From Clostridia bacterium (GTDB lineage Bacteria; Bacillota; Clostridia; Monoglobales; Monoglobaceae), in the NCBI GenBank assembly GCA_017620615.1, contig JAGAUW010000029.1:1-64000 (forward strand): a DNA stretch of 64,000 nt, given 5' to 3'. The first letter of the stretch is position 1. Each line of letters opens with the position of its first letter. Of the stretch, positions 25,033-35,281 are shown piece by piece. The translations under genes and the position numbers were made by a program. The notes beneath the pieces were generated by a model that saw nothing but the letters and a program-made list of their open reading frames with translations, searched no databases and was not told the origin of the DNA.

Positions 25033-25864
25033 TAAGGCCGGAAAAATATATTATTTCGACCCCAAGGAACACAAAGTGAATATAGGTGACGGAGTCATTG
25101 TTAAAACTTCAAGAGGGTTGGAGTTTGGCTATGTTGCTGTCAAAAACACCGAGGTTGAAGACAGTGAGATTGTTACGCCACTCAAACCTATCGTACGTCT
25201 TGCAACAGAGGCTGATTTTGAGCGTCTTGAAAAGAACAAGGAAAAGGAAAAAGAAGCCTTTGAAATTGCTCTTAAAAAAATTCAGGAGCACGGCCTTGAT
25301 ATGAAGCTTGTTAACACTGAATATACCTTTGATGGAAGCAAGATTTTGTTTTATTTCACAGCCGATGGAAGAATTGACTTCCGCGAGCTTGTAAAAAGTC
25401 TTGCAAGCATTTTCCGAACAAGAATTGAACTTCGCCAGATGGGTGTGCGTGACGAGGCAAAGACCTTGGGCGCAATTGGCATTTGCGGAAGACCTCTTTG
25501 TTGTTCAACTTTTTTGAATGATTTTCATTCGGTGTCAATCAGAATGGCTAAAGACCAAAGTCTTTCACTGAACCCTACAAAGATTTCAGGTATATGCAGT
25601 AGGCTTATGTGCTGTCTTCAGTATGAACAGGCGGCTTATGAGGATTTGCTGAAAAAAGTTCCCGGAAAGGGAGCTTTGGTGGAATATGAGGGTGAACGCG
25701 GTACAGTCGCTGAAACCTTTGTTCTTAAAGGTCTTATTAAAGTGAAATTCGGAACTCAGGAAGAACCAGTTTTCAAATTCCTTGACGCAAAGGATGTCAA
25801 AGTCCTGAAAAAAGGAAAGGCTGAACCGATGGAAGAAATCCCTGAGGAACTCCGTGAAGATTAA
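25004..25864 (+). CDS. ricT: PSP1-domain protein RicT (YaaT)
   Basis: 286 aa. In Bacillus subtilis RicT works with RicA and RicF in an Fe-S complex that stimulates RNase Y mRNA processing and affects sporulation. The PSP1 core runs VIGVKFNKAGKIYYF...DGVIVKTSRGLEFGYV, then FYFTADGRIDFRELVKSLASIFRTRIELRQMGVRDEAK; the cysteine motifs GICGRPLCC and GICSRLMCC are intact. ATG 25004 follows GGGAGG; an upstream in-frame extension begins at 24980. Confidence 0.92.
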   Translation: MTEVIGVKFNKAGKIYYFDPKEHKVNIGDGVIVKTSRGLEFGYVAVKNTEVEDSEIVTPLKPIVRLATEADFERLEKNKEKEKEAFEIALKKIQEHGLDMKLVNTEYTFDGSKILFYFTADGRIDFRELVKSLASIFRTRIELRQMGVRDEAKTLGAIGICGRPLCCSTFLNDFHSVSIRMAKDQSLSLNPTKISGICSRLMCCLQYEQAAYEDLLKKVPGKGALVEYEGERGTVAETFVLKGLIKVKFGTQEEPVFKFLDAKDVKVLKKGKAEPMEEIPEELRED

Positions 25865-25876
25865 ATTTTAAATTTG

Positions 25877-25908
25877 GATTGTGTAGCTCTTGCTGCACAA
25901 TCTTTTTC
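25877..25908 (+). terminator. Terminator of the holB-ricT unit
   Basis: GATTGTGTAGC and GCTGCACAATC pair (one G-T) around TCTT, followed by TTTTTC. Confidence 0.8.
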
Positions 25909-26073
25909 TTTTTCAAAAAATTTTCGCTATGGACAAATGTCTTAAATTGTGATATAATATCCTGGAGTATATTCTGGTGGATTTTGTCATTTTTTCGAGT
26001 CATGATTTGTTTTAAAATATAGATAATTGTAGGCTGAATATTGTCGGTATTTGAGCCTGAGGAGGTAATTTTT

Positions 26074-29000
26074 TTGCATCTGAAAAGTGTTGAGCTTCAG
26101 GGCTTTAAGTCCTTTGCAGACAAAATATATCTTGATTTCAATCACGGAATAACTGCTATTGTCGGACCAAACGGTTCAGGTAAGAGCAATATTTCTGATG
26201 CTATACGTTGGGTTATGGGAGAACAGAGTGTCCGTTCGCTTCGCGGAAGCCGTATGGAAGACGTTATCTTTGCTGGAACTGAGGTGAGAAAGCCTCAGGG
26301 ATTTGCTGAGGTTTCTCTTACACTTGACAATTCTGACGGCGAACTTCCCGTGGATTTTGAAGAGGTTGTTATCACAAGACGTGTGTATCGCAGCGGTGAG
26401 GGTGAATATTTCATAAATCACGCATCCTGTCGTCTTCGTGACATTCACGAGCTTTTTATGGATACTGGTATCGGCCGTGAGGGTTATTCTATTGTAGGTC
26501 AGGGAAAAATTGATGAAATCCTGAGCAACAAGTCCGAGGACAGACGTCGTATTTTTGAAGAAGCGGCTGGAATTACCAAATATAAATACAGAAAAAATGA
26601 GGCAGAAAAAAAGCTTGAAAAGACCAATGACAACCTTACCCGTGTCAATGATATAATGTCCGAGCTTTCAAGTCAGATTGAGCCTCTGCGTATTCAGTCC
26701 GAAAAAGCGAAAAAATATCTTAATCTCCGTGATGAACTGAAGGTCATTGACATAAGTGTCACTGTTGCTGAGATTGTAAAGCACAGAAAAAATCTGGTTG
26801 AAATTGACGGAAAGCTTGAAGCAGTTTCAAACAGCATTGACCTTATGCAAAAGGAGGTTGATGAAAAGGAACAGCTGACCGCACGGCTTTATGAAAAAAT
26901 TGAAAAATTTGAGGAGCAAATGGAGGCTTGCCGTCAGGCACAAAAAGAGACGGCTGATGAAACAGCTGAGGAAAACAACAGAATTTCCCTGAATTTTGCA
27001 AACATTGAATATTGCAACGAAAACATAAACCGAATTAAAGAGGAAATTGCAAAGAGTCAGCGCGGAATGGCTCAACTTGACGAGATTATAAAGGGTTATA
27101 AAAATACATATGATGAGCTTTCTTCAAAACGTGAAGAGTTTGTTAAAGAGGTTGCAGAAAAAGAGGCTGAGTTTGAGAAAATAAACTTTATATTTGAGGA
27201 AAGCGGTGAAAATGTTGAAAATCTCAAAGGCGAAATTATTGAAAAAACCTCTGAAATAAGCACCCTTAGAAGCAAAGTTGCAAACTTTAATATTCTTATT
27301 GAGAATTTTGAAAGAGAACTAGGAAACAACAGCGAAGAGCTTGAGAGACATAGCATTGAATATAAAAAAATTGAAGAAAACAACAGAGTAATTGGAGTTG
27401 CACTTAAGGAGCTTTCTTTGGAGTTTGAAAACATAAAAAAGGCTGCTGAAAGTGACGAAGAATCCTTAAAAGATGGCGAGGAAAAGCTTAAGGAATTAAG
27501 CGAAAAGAAGAACACAGTTATTGAAGAATTAAACCGCAAAAAATCAAGAAGAACTGTTCTTCAGGATATGGAAAATGATTTTGAGGGCTACAACCGAAGT
27601 GTCAAGTCGGTTATGACAGAGCATAAAAGCGGAAGACTTAAGACTGCAAAAATTTATGGTCCTGTTTCAAAATTGATTTCGACCGAAAAGAAATTTGTGA
27701 CTGCTATTGAAGTGGCATTACATTCTGTTAATCAGAATATCGTCACAGAAACAGAACAGGACGCCAAAATGGCAATCAATTATTTAAAGGCTGAAAAGCT
27801 TGGCAGAGCTACGTTTATGCCCGTTTCTACCGTGAAAGCGCGAACCACCGATTTCTGTGGTGCAGAAAATATGGATGGTTACATTGCTGTTGCCAGTGAC
27901 GTGGTAAGCTTCGATAAAAAATATGGGGGTATCGTGGGAAGTGTCCTTGGAGGCACTTTGGTTGTTGACAATATCGACAATGCTATACACATGGCGGCAA
28001 AATGCGGACACAAGTTCAAAATAGTTACTCTTGAAGGCGAAATTATGCAGCCTGGCGGTGCAATGAGTGGCGGAAGCAATGGCAAAAACTCAGGATTTTT
28101 GTCACGCAGTGCAGAAATTGAAACTTTAAATGTTGAAATTTCTCAGCTTGAAAAACAGCTGGAAATGGTTGATGGCGAAAGAATTGAACTTCTGGGCGCT
28201 TTGGAGAAGATTAGGTTCCGTGTGGCAGAAAGCAGGGAAGCTATCAACGAAAAGAACGAAGAATATATACGTGCAAAAGCCGATTTTGACCACAGCAGTG
28301 CATATCTTTTGGCAGCGGAAGAAAGACGCGCACAGCTTGTTCGTGAAAAGAACACCATAGAAGAACGCACGCGTGAAATAAATGACGAAATTATTCTTTG
28401 CAACAAGACTGCGGACGAGCTTGAAGAAAATGTTTTGAAGCTGCGTGGTGAAACCGATGCAAAACTGGTTGAAACAGAGGCGATTTCCCAGAAGGTAAAA
28501 GCGGTTCAGGATGCACTTATTTCTCTTCGCATTGAAGAAAGCTCAAATCAAAAGGATATTGACCTTCAAAAAGAAAGACTTGAGTCAGTTGGAAAAGAAA
28601 AGGAAGAAATCATAGCTGAAAACAATAAAAAACAGGTTGAAATTGACGCTTTAAACGAAAAAATTGCGGCTATAACCAAAGAAATCGAAACTGACAAGAA
28701 GAAACTTGAAGAAATTGGCGGCAGAAGTCAGGAACTTGAAAAAGAACTTTCCAATTTAACAGAAAAACGAAAGGAAACTGACCAGAAGACAAGGGAACTT
28801 CAGGAAGATGTCAAAACTGTCCGTGAAAGGCTTTTTGCTCTCGGTCAGCAAAAGGCAAAAATTGAGGCAGGAAAGGTAAAGTGCGAGGAAAATCTTGACG
28901 GACTCTTTGAATATCTGTGGGAAGAATATGAACTTACATATAGTGACGCTGAAAAGCTCAAAGGTGATGAAATAACCGACTTCAAGGCGGCAACTGCAAA

Positions 29001-29637
29001 AATTTCTGAACTTAAGAGTAAAATAAAGGCTCTTGGAAATATTAACATTGACGCCATTGAAGAATATAAGAACGTAAAAGAACGTTTTGATTTCCTTGTG
29101 CAACAAACTCTTGATTTGGAAAAAGCCAAGGGCGAACTTGAAAAAATCATTGAAGAAATGATGTCAATAATGAAAAAGCAGTTCTCTGAAAAATTTGAGG
29201 TAATCAGCCAGAATTTCAACAGTGTATTCCGTGAACTGTTTGGCGGCGGTCAGGCGAAGCTTTCACTTTCTGACCCTGATGATATTATGGAAACGGGTGT
29301 CGAGATTGAGGCGCAGCCTCCAGGTAAAAAGCTTCAGAGCCTTACCTTGCTTTCAGGTGGTGAAAGAGCGTTTACCGCTATCGCACTCCTCTTTGCAATA
29401 CTCAAGGTTCGTCCCACACCGTTTTGTATTCTTGACGAAATTGAGGCGGCACTTGATGATGCAAATGTTTACCGTTATGCCGATTATCTTAAAAAATACA
29501 GCAAAAAATCACAGTTTATTGTGGTTACTCACAGACGAGGCACAATGGAAGCTGCAAACATCCTTTATGGTGTTACAATGCAGGAAAAGGGTGTGTCGAA
29601 ACTATTATCACTAAATATTGACGAGGTGGCAGAATAA
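26074..29637 (+). CDS. smc: Chromosome segregation ATPase SMC
   Basis: About 1187 aa, normal length. The Walker A motif is [22 protein letters not shown], then coiled coil, the hinge (about residues 510-670, GPVSKLI...[21 protein letters not shown]), a second coiled coil, the signature [21 protein letters not shown] and Walker [20 protein letters not shown] 26074 after GAGGAGG gives [17 protein letters not shown], the family start; the frame is open from 26041. The last base overlaps ftsY. Confidence 0.95.
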   Translation: MHLKSVELQGFKSFADKIYLDFNHGITAIVGPNGSGKSNISDAIRWVMGEQSVRSLRGSRMEDVIFAGTEVRKPQGFAEVSLTLDNSDGELPVDFEEVVITRRVYRSGEGEYFINHASCRLRDIHELFMDTGIGREGYSIVGQGKIDEILSNKSEDRRRIFEEAAGITKYKYRKNEAEKKLEKTNDNLTRVNDIMSELSSQIEPLRIQSEKAKKYLNLRDELKVIDISVTVAEIVKHRKNLVEIDGKLEAVSNSIDLMQKEVDEKEQLTARLYEKIEKFEEQMEACRQAQKETADETAEENNRISLNFANIEYCNENINRIKEEIAKSQRGMAQLDEIIKGYKNTYDELSSKREEFVKEVAEKEAEFEKINFIFEESGENVENLKGEIIEKTSEISTLRSKVANFNILIENFERELGNNSEELERHSIEYKKIEENNRVIGVALKELSLEFENIKKAAESDEESLKDGEEKLKELSEKKNTVIEELNRKKSRRTVLQDMENDFEGYNRSVKSVMTEHKSGRLKTAKIYGPVSKLISTEKKFVTAIEVALHSVNQNIVTETEQDAKMAINYLKAEKLGRATFMPVSTVKARTTDFCGAENMDGYIAVASDVVSFDKKYGGIVGSVLGGTLVVDNIDNAIHMAAKCGHKFKIVTLEGEIMQPGGAMSGGSNGKNSGFLSRSAEIETLNVEISQLEKQLEMVDGERIELLGALEKIRFRVAESREAINEKNEEYIRAKADFDHSSAYLLAAEERRAQLVREKNTIEERTREINDEIILCNKTADELEENVLKLRGETDAKLVETEAISQKVKAVQDALISLRIEESSNQKDIDLQKERLESVGKEKEEIIAENNKKQVEIDALNEKIAAITKEIETDKKKLEEIGGRSQELEKELSNLTEKRKETDQKTRELQEDVKTVRERLFALGQQKAKIEAGKVKCEENLDGLFEYLWEEYELTYSDAEKLKGDEITDFKAATAKISELKSKIKALGNINIDAIEEYKNVKERFDFLVQQTLDLEKAKGELEKIIEEMMSIMKKQFSEKFEVISQNFNSVFRELFGGGQAKLSLSDPDDIMETGVEIEAQPPGKKLQSLTLLSGGERAFTAIALLFAILKVRPTPFCILDEIEAALDDANVYRYADYLKKYSKKSQFIVVTHRRGTMEAANILYGVTMQEKGVSKLLSLNIDEVAE

Positions 29638-30569
29638 TGGGACTTTTTTCAAAATTAAAGGATAGTCTTAACAAAACAAAAGAGGCTATCAGCGAGAGAA
29701 TTGAAGATGCTCTCAGTATGTTCAAGTCTATTGATGATGATTTGTTTGAAGAGCTTGAAGAAATTCTTATTATGGCAGATATCGGGGTGGAAACCTCGGT
29801 TGAAATAATTGAAAGGCTGAAAAAAGCTGCAAAAGAAAAGCACATCACAGACGGCGGTGTGCTTAAGGAGGAACTTCGTTGCATCCTTGAAACTATTTTA
29901 AGCGAGGGCGAAAATAGTCTTGTTTTAAAAGGCAAGCCCGCGGTGATTATGGTAATAGGTGTAAATGGAGTGGGAAAAACCACATCAATCGGCAAAATGG
30001 CTCATATGTATAAGGAAATGGGCAAAAAAGTTATTATCGCAGCGGCGGATACTTTCAGAGCAGCAGCCATTGAACAGCTTGAAGTGTGGGCGGACAGAGC
30101 AGATGCTGAAATAATAAAACAGCACGAAGGCTCAGACCCTGCGGCTGTCATTTATGATGCAATCGGTGCTGCTAAAAATCGTGGTGCAGACATTTTGCTT
30201 TGTGACACAGCAGGCAGACTTCACAACAAGAAGAATCTTATGGAAGAACTTAAAAAGATATATAGAATTCTTGATAAGGAACTTCCTGATTCGTCAAAAG
30301 AGGTGCTTCTGGTGCTTGATGCCACGACCGGTCAGAATGCAGTATCTCAGGCAAAGCAGTTCAAAGAGGCGGCGGATATAACAGGCATTGTACTTACTAA
30401 GCTTGATGGAACTGCAAAAGGCGGTATTGTTTTTGCCATAAAGAATGAATATGATATACCGGTTAAATTTGTTGGGCTGGGCGAAGGAATAGATGACATG
30501 GAAGAATTTAATCCGGTGGAATTTGTCAATGCAATAATTGAGCCGGAGGGAGAGAAGACAAATGATTGA
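29637..30569 (+). CDS. ftsY: Signal recognition particle receptor FtsY
   Basis: 310 aa. SRP GTPase that brings ribosome-nascent chains to the Sec translocon. An N-domain helical bundle, then GVNGVGKTTSIGKMA (G1), DTFRAAAIEQL (G2), DTAGRLHNKKNLMEEL (G3) and TKLDGTAKGG (G4). There is only a short N-terminal extension ([18 protein letters not shown]). The start overlaps the smc stop, the common smc-ftsY order. Confidence 0.95.
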   Translation: MGLFSKLKDSLNKTKEAISERIEDALSMFKSIDDDLFEELEEILIMADIGVETSVEIIERLKKAAKEKHITDGGVLKEELRCILETILSEGENSLVLKGKPAVIMVIGVNGVGKTTSIGKMAHMYKEMGKKVIIAAADTFRAAAIEQLEVWADRADAEIIKQHEGSDPAAVIYDAIGAAKNRGADILLCDTAGRLHNKKNLMEELKKIYRILDKELPDSSKEVLLVLDATTGQNAVSQAKQFKEAADITGIVLTKLDGTAKGGIVFAIKNEYDIPVKFVGLGEGIDDMEEFNPVEFVNAIIEPEGEKTND

Positions 30570-33309
30570 TGCAAGAAACAGAAAACGGGACACCTTGTCA
30601 CCATCGGGTTTTGGAAAGAAGACAGTTCTCTTTTTGATAGCCGCAGCAGTACTTTTTGTACTGTGGTATGGGGTAAGGATTGTTTTTGAATACATCAAGG
30701 TTGGCGAGGTAGGAGAGCAGTATACATCGATTTTTTTGAAAAATTTCATTACACGGATGACAGTCAGGGCAATAAGCTTTGCTGTGATTTTTATGGTGCT
30801 TACATTAAGCGTGTTGTTCTTAAGACGCAACCTTAAATTGCTCAGTATTGAACGTGGAATTTTTGAGTCATTAAAAATCTCACTCTTAATCAGTTTTGTA
30901 GCAACGTTATTCCTTGACGGAATGGTAAGTCATAATATATGCGAGGAGTTTCTCAAAGCCTGCAACTCACAGAGTTTCAATCTTACCGACCCTGTTTTTG
31001 GCAAAGATATTGGTTATTTTGTGTTTGTGAGACCGTTTTTTGTTTCACTTTGCAGCTTTGTTCTCAGTGTTTGGTTTTTTATAACAGCAGCGGTTTTTGT
31101 TGCTTATTGGCTGTTTGGTGCTACGCACAGCAGTTACAGCGGAAAAGAATTTTTGACGCTCAAGGCGGTTGCTGTTCACAATTTTGTGAATATCGGAATT
31201 TTGCTTATAATTATTTGTTTTAATTATGTGTTAAAGGCAGAGAATATTTTATATGGCAGTTTTGGCGAGCTTGACGGTGCAGGGTTTACTGACAAGACGG
31301 TATGGCTGACATATTATAGGATAGCACCTTTTCTACTTGTTTTTATTGTGATACTTTCGGGAATTTTTATCTTAAGGCAAAGGAGCCGTGCGGCAATAAA
31401 AACAATCCTTGTTTATCCTTTGTCATGGATACTTGCGGTTGCTTTCGCCTTTGGGACACAGACCATTTTTGTAGCGCCCAATGAGGTAATCCGCGAAAGT
31501 GAAAACATTGCTTCAAATATTAAGTACACACAAAAAGCTTATGGGCTTGACGGCATTTCCGAGGTAGAATTTGATGTAAAGAACGACCTCTCTGTTGCTG
31601 ATTTAAACAGCAGTCAGGAGGTAACCGACAACATCAGGATACTTGACCTTTCTGCAAACCTTACTGTGCTCAATCAGATTCAGGGAATACGCAACTATTA
31701 TCAGTTCAATGAAACGGATATTGTTCCCTATGAGTTTGATGGAAGGAAAACTGCTGTTGCCATAACTCCACGTGAAATAACCAAAGAAAACTTAAGTGAC
31801 AGTGCTGACACATATATAAACCGCACCCTCAGGTATACTCACGGCTTTGGACTTACTATGAATGTTATCAGTGAGGTGACTTCCCAAGGCCAGCCGCTAT
31901 TTTTGGTGAAAGATATACCACCAAAATCCGAAAAGGGCATTGAAAAAATTACTCAGCCCCGAATTTACTATGGTGAGCTTACAAACGATTATGTTGTGGT
32001 GGGAAACGAGAAATATAAAGAGCTTGACTATTCAGAGGGTCAGGAGGATATTGAATTTTCTTATGACGGAAGTGGTGGGCTCAAACTCAATTTCTTCAAT
32101 CGTGCCTTGTTTGCAGCAAAGTATGGAGACATACGTCTGCTTATTTCTGACTTGGTTTCAAGCGATAGCCGTATCCTTATAAACCGCAATATCGTGGAAA
32201 GACTCAAAACTGTTGCGCCGTTTTTTAAGTACGACACCGACCCATATATGGTTATTGACAGCGACGGAAAGCTTAAATGGGTGGTTGATGCGTATACTAC
32301 GAGTGAGTATTTCCCTTACTCACAAAGCTATGGCGAATTCAATTATATCAGGAATTCAGTCAAGGCTATTGTTGATGCATATAATGGCGATGTTACTTTC
32401 TATATTTCAGATAAAAATGACCCAATTGCACTTGTCTACAGCAAGATATATCCCACGCTTTTCAGCAGTGAAGAAATTCCTGATGGAATAAAGGAACACA
32501 TCAAATATCCTGAGTATATTTTCAATGTTCAGTCAAATGTATATGGAAAGTACCACATCTCAAATCCTACAACTTTTTATAACAAAAATGATATGTGGGT
32601 TATCGCTAAAGAAAGATATGGCACAGCAACAGAGGAGAGAGAAATTGCGCCGTATTACAATATGATGCGTTTAGAGGGGAAAGTGGATGCTGAGCTTCTT
32701 TTGACCATTCCCTATACCCTTACCAACAAGGACAATATGGTGGCATGGCTTGCGGCACAAAATGACTGGGATGATTATGGAAAGCTTATGGTTTACAAGT
32801 TCCCAAAAGACATAAACGTATATGGTCCTATGCAGATTGAAAACCGCATCAATTCGGATATGGATATTTCAAAGGAGCTTAACCTCTGGAGTCAGGGTGG
32901 TTCAAAGGTAATTCGAGGCAATATGATTGTTGTTCCAATCGGCAATTCTGTTCTTTATGTTGAGCCAATTTATATCGCATCAAGCAACAAGTCTACGCTT
33001 CCTGAACTTAAGCAGGTGGCGGTTGCATATGGCGAAAAGATTGTGATGAAAAACAATCTCAAGGATGCTCTTTATGCTCTGTTTAACGAGAAAGCTCCGA
33101 TTGAAACAGTGCTTGATGATGTGACAGAAGAAATGGTGAATGAGGAAAACCAAGACGGTTCACTTGATTTCAAATATGTTGCACAAAAAGTGGTTGAAGA
33201 ATTTAATCGGGTAAAACAAGCAAACAAGGATGGTGACTGGAACAGCTTTGGTCAGTCAATGGAGGCTCTTGAAAAATCAATAAGTGAGCTTTCGGAAAAT
33301 ATTAGATAA
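30562..33309 (+). CDS. UPF0182 family membrane protein
   Basis: About 915 aa. Six to seven membrane segments in the first ~300 residues (such as TVLFLIAAAVLFVLWYGVRIVF, FHSLCSFVLSVWFF-like region, TILVYPLSWILAVAFAFG), then a large extracytosolic domain with NQIQGIRNYYQFNETDIVPYEFDGR and YGPMQIENRINSDMDISKELNLWSQGGSKVIRGNMIVVPI, hallmarks of UPF0182 (COG1615). ATG 30562 follows GGAGGGAG and overlaps ftsY by 8 nt. Its role is not known; a linked envelope function is only a guess. Confidence 0.88.
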   Translation: MIDARNRKRDTLSPSGFGKKTVLFLIAAAVLFVLWYGVRIVFEYIKVGEVGEQYTSIFLKNFITRMTVRAISFAVIFMVLTLSVLFLRRNLKLLSIERGIFESLKISLLISFVATLFLDGMVSHNICEEFLKACNSQSFNLTDPVFGKDIGYFVFVRPFFVSLCSFVLSVWFFITAAVFVAYWLFGATHSSYSGKEFLTLKAVAVHNFVNIGILLIIICFNYVLKAENILYGSFGELDGAGFTDKTVWLTYYRIAPFLLVFIVILSGIFILRQRSRAAIKTILVYPLSWILAVAFAFGTQTIFVAPNEVIRESENIASNIKYTQKAYGLDGISEVEFDVKNDLSVADLNSSQEVTDNIRILDLSANLTVLNQIQGIRNYYQFNETDIVPYEFDGRKTAVAITPREITKENLSDSADTYINRTLRYTHGFGLTMNVISEVTSQGQPLFLVKDIPPKSEKGIEKITQPRIYYGELTNDYVVVGNEKYKELDYSEGQEDIEFSYDGSGGLKLNFFNRALFAAKYGDIRLLISDLVSSDSRILINRNIVERLKTVAPFFKYDTDPYMVIDSDGKLKWVVDAYTTSEYFPYSQSYGEFNYIRNSVKAIVDAYNGDVTFYISDKNDPIALVYSKIYPTLFSSEEIPDGIKEHIKYPEYIFNVQSNVYGKYHISNPTTFYNKNDMWVIAKERYGTATEEREIAPYYNMMRLEGKVDAELLLTIPYTLTNKDNMVAWLAAQNDWDDYGKLMVYKFPKDINVYGPMQIENRINSDMDISKELNLWSQGGSKVIRGNMIVVPIGNSVLYVEPIYIASSNKSTLPELKQVAVAYGEKIVMKNNLKDALYALFNEKAPIETVLDDVTEEMVNEENQDGSLDFKYVAQKVVEEFNRVKQANKDGDWNSFGQSMEALEKSISELSENIR

Positions 33310-33311
33310 TA

Positions 33312-33343
33312 AAATATCCCCGCAACACTGCGGGGATATTTTT
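33312..33343 (+). terminator. Terminator of the smc-ftsY-UPF0182 operon
   Basis: AATATCCCCGCA and TGCGGGGATATT form a 12-bp perfect stem with a 4-nt loop, then T residues. Confidence 0.88.
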
Positions 33344-33348
33344 GTGAA

Positions 33349-33379
33349 AAAAAGCCGTCTTAAAAAAGACGACTTTTTT
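33349..33379 (-). terminator. Terminator at the end of bofA
   Basis: Minus strand AAGTCGTCTT and AAGACGGCTT pair around a T/A-rich loop with long T-runs on either side; it may also back up the plus-strand terminator. Confidence 0.65.
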
Positions 33380-33647
33380 ATTTCAAAAGATATTGAACAA
33401 GTGCTACCATAATTACACCGGGTATGCCCAGAAAACCTGAGAGCAAAGATGTTAGGGGGTTTATTATTACAAAAATTCCTGCAAAGCCTCCCATGAAGTT
33501 TACAATGGACAAAAAAATGCTTCCCACTATACTGTTTGCAAGGCATTTAAAAAGCCATTTTATCGGCCTTATAAAAATTCTGCAGAATATATACAAAAAC
33601 AAAAGTCCCAAAGCATATGCTAAGATTGACATAGTATCAAAAACCAT
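33378..33647 (-). CDS. bofA: BofA-like pro-sigma-K processing inhibitor
   Basis: 89 aa, three hydrophobic segments. The C-terminal GFAGIFVIINPLTSLLSGFLGIPGVIMVALVQYLL matches the BofA signature (GIPG preceded by N-PLT). BofA holds the SpoIVFB protease inactive in the outer forespore membrane, so it points to an endospore-forming lineage. ATG 33647 follows AGGAGTGG. It stands alone here rather than next to recR as in Bacillus. Confidence 0.85.
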   Translation of the reverse strand: MVFDTMSILAYALGLLFLYIFCRIFIRPIKWLFKCLANSIVGSIFLSIVNFMGGFAGIFVIINPLTSLLSGFLGIPGVIMVALVQYLLK

Positions 33648-33711
33648 AAAAAATCCACTCCTATAAATTGCTTACATTAAAGAATATACAGAAAGTGGAA
33701 ATTTATTACTG

Positions 33712-34614
33712 TTATTTTGGGACAGCCGTATATTTTTCAACCATAAACACAGGATAATATGATTTTTTTGCCTTTCTAAGACCTTCAAGTCCCATATCTT
33801 CCTCGCGGTTCATAAACTGAAGATTAGACCATTGATTCATGGCAAACTGTTGATTTATCATAGCAAAGCTTCCCTGAAAATCTGTGTTTGCGTGCTCTAA
33901 ATGAATTACTGCCATTGATTTGTTGTAATTGAGAACTTCTCCGAAGCTGAAAGCAACCATTTTTCCGTCAACAAAAATGCCTCCTGCTGAAATATCAAGG
34001 CTTTCCCAGTTGTCAAGAAGTGTACCCACGGCATCAAGCTGTTCGCCGATGTTATCAATTTTTCCTATTTTCGTGTTGCACCAGTGACAAAACATTTCTT
34101 TGCACTCAGCTTTATCGCTCGGCACAAGGGGGCGGTACTGAAAGTCATAAAGGGATTTGAATTTGTTTATATGGTTTCGCTTTGCGTGATAACGCTGACC
34201 GGGAAGTTCAATAAGGTCAGAAGTTTTATATACATAATCTGAATTTGACAAATCCTTTTTAAAGCTGAATACATCAGGGAAGAAATGCTTTACAAGACTT
34301 TTTTGTTCTCTGCTGAAAAGACGGAGAATAAAGGGTGTATTTGTTGATGCAAAAAAACTTATAATTTCATCGAGAGCAATTTCAGGGTCTTTTCCTAAAG
34401 GGAAAGTCACACTTTCGGGTGAATTTCCATACCTGAAAAAGATGCAGAGACAGTTTGCTATTTCTGCGAAGCGTATATTGTAAGCCTTTTTCCACATAAA
34501 AAGGTTTGTGAAAGTAAAGTCAGAGTTCATAAATGTGGAATTTTTGAAATATCTATCAAAGAGTGGTTTGTCACTTAAGGTGACATGTTTAATATCGAAT
34601 GAGCCGAAACTCAT
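33712..34614 (-). CDS. DUF2156 (LPG-synthase C-domain-like) protein
   Basis: 300 aa, soluble. Begins FDIKHVTLSDKPLFDRYFKNSTFMNSDFTFTNLFMW; the C-terminal GNAT-like part has GIFVDGKMVAFSFGEVLN, HLEHANTDFQGSFAMINQQFA and FMNREEDMGLEGLRKAKKSYYP. This is DUF2156 (PF09924), related to the acyl/aminoacyl-transferase half of lysyl-phosphatidylglycerol synthase but without its membrane domain. Substrate unknown. Last gene of the four-gene minus-strand unit. Confidence 0.85.
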   Translation of the reverse strand: MSFGSFDIKHVTLSDKPLFDRYFKNSTFMNSDFTFTNLFMWKKAYNIRFAEIANCLCIFFRYGNSPESVTFPLGKDPEIALDEIISFFASTNTPFILRLFSREQKSLVKHFFPDVFSFKKDLSNSDYVYKTSDLIELPGQRYHAKRNHINKFKSLYDFQYRPLVPSDKAECKEMFCHWCNTKIGKIDNIGEQLDAVGTLLDNWESLDISAGGIFVDGKMVAFSFGEVLNYNKSMAVIHLEHANTDFQGSFAMINQQFAMNQWSNLQFMNREEDMGLEGLRKAKKSYYPVFMVEKYTAVPK

Positions 34615-34658
34615 TTTATCAGCGCCTTTCGGTAAATTTGGTATATTTTTTGTGGGTT

Positions 34659-35264
34659 TTATTCAATATATTCACGAATTCTGAAATCGACACCGCAATC
34701 CTTTGCAATCTTGCGGCAGATTTCAATTTCTTCTGTTGAAATATCGTGGTCTACAATGGAAAAAACGACATTCGGAACAAAACGCTTTGCAAGACGCGCA
34801 AATTCCTGAATACCATCAAAAGCTGCCTCACCAAAAACGCTTTGGCAGATTTCATCATAGCGTTTCGAGTTTGATGCATTAAGGCTGATTGAAACGGTGT
34901 CAATCAGTCCCTCGAAAAGAGGTGTGACATCGCGTTTTTCAATCATATTTGCCTGGCCGTTAGTGTTTATACGGATGGGTAGGTGTGGGTGCTGTCCTTT
35001 GAGCCAGCGTGCAATTTCGATACAATCATCAAATCGCATAAGTGGTTCGCCGTAGCCGCAAAAAACTATGCTGCTGTATTTTGAAAGGTCGCGGGTCTTG
35101 AAATCTTCTTTAATTTCATCGATAGTGGGCTCACGGTCAAGCCACAGATTATCCTTTCCGTTTACATCATCGTGATTGTTTCTTACACAAAAAATGCAAT
35201 CATTGCTGCAACGATTGGTAACATTGACATAGAGTGCATCGCCGAGTTCGTAAGTTATTGTCAT
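34659..35264 (-). CDS. TatD-associated radical SAM protein
   Basis: About 201 aa. The CxxxCxxC motif for the [4Fe-4S]/SAM site is in NVTNRCSNDCIFCVRN; then LWLDREPTIDEI, IVFCGYGEPLMRFDD and RINTNGQANMIEKRD. These fit the short radical SAM family usually encoded beside or fused to a TatD nuclease. No tatD is in this window; instead it lies between a nuclease pair and DUF2156. ATG 35264, after AAGGAA, is preferred to the first ATG at 35285, which overlaps the upstream gene. Confidence 0.88.
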   Translation of the reverse strand: MTITYELGDALYVNVTNRCSNDCIFCVRNNHDDVNGKDNLWLDREPTIDEIKEDFKTRDLSKYSSIVFCGYGEPLMRFDDCIEIARWLKGQHPHLPIRINTNGQANMIEKRDVTPLFEGLIDTVSISLNASNSKRYDEICQSVFGEAAFDGIQEFARLAKRFVPNVVFSIVDHDISTEEIEICRKIAKDCGVDFRIREYIE

Positions 35265-35281
35265 AGAAAATTCCTTCTTTC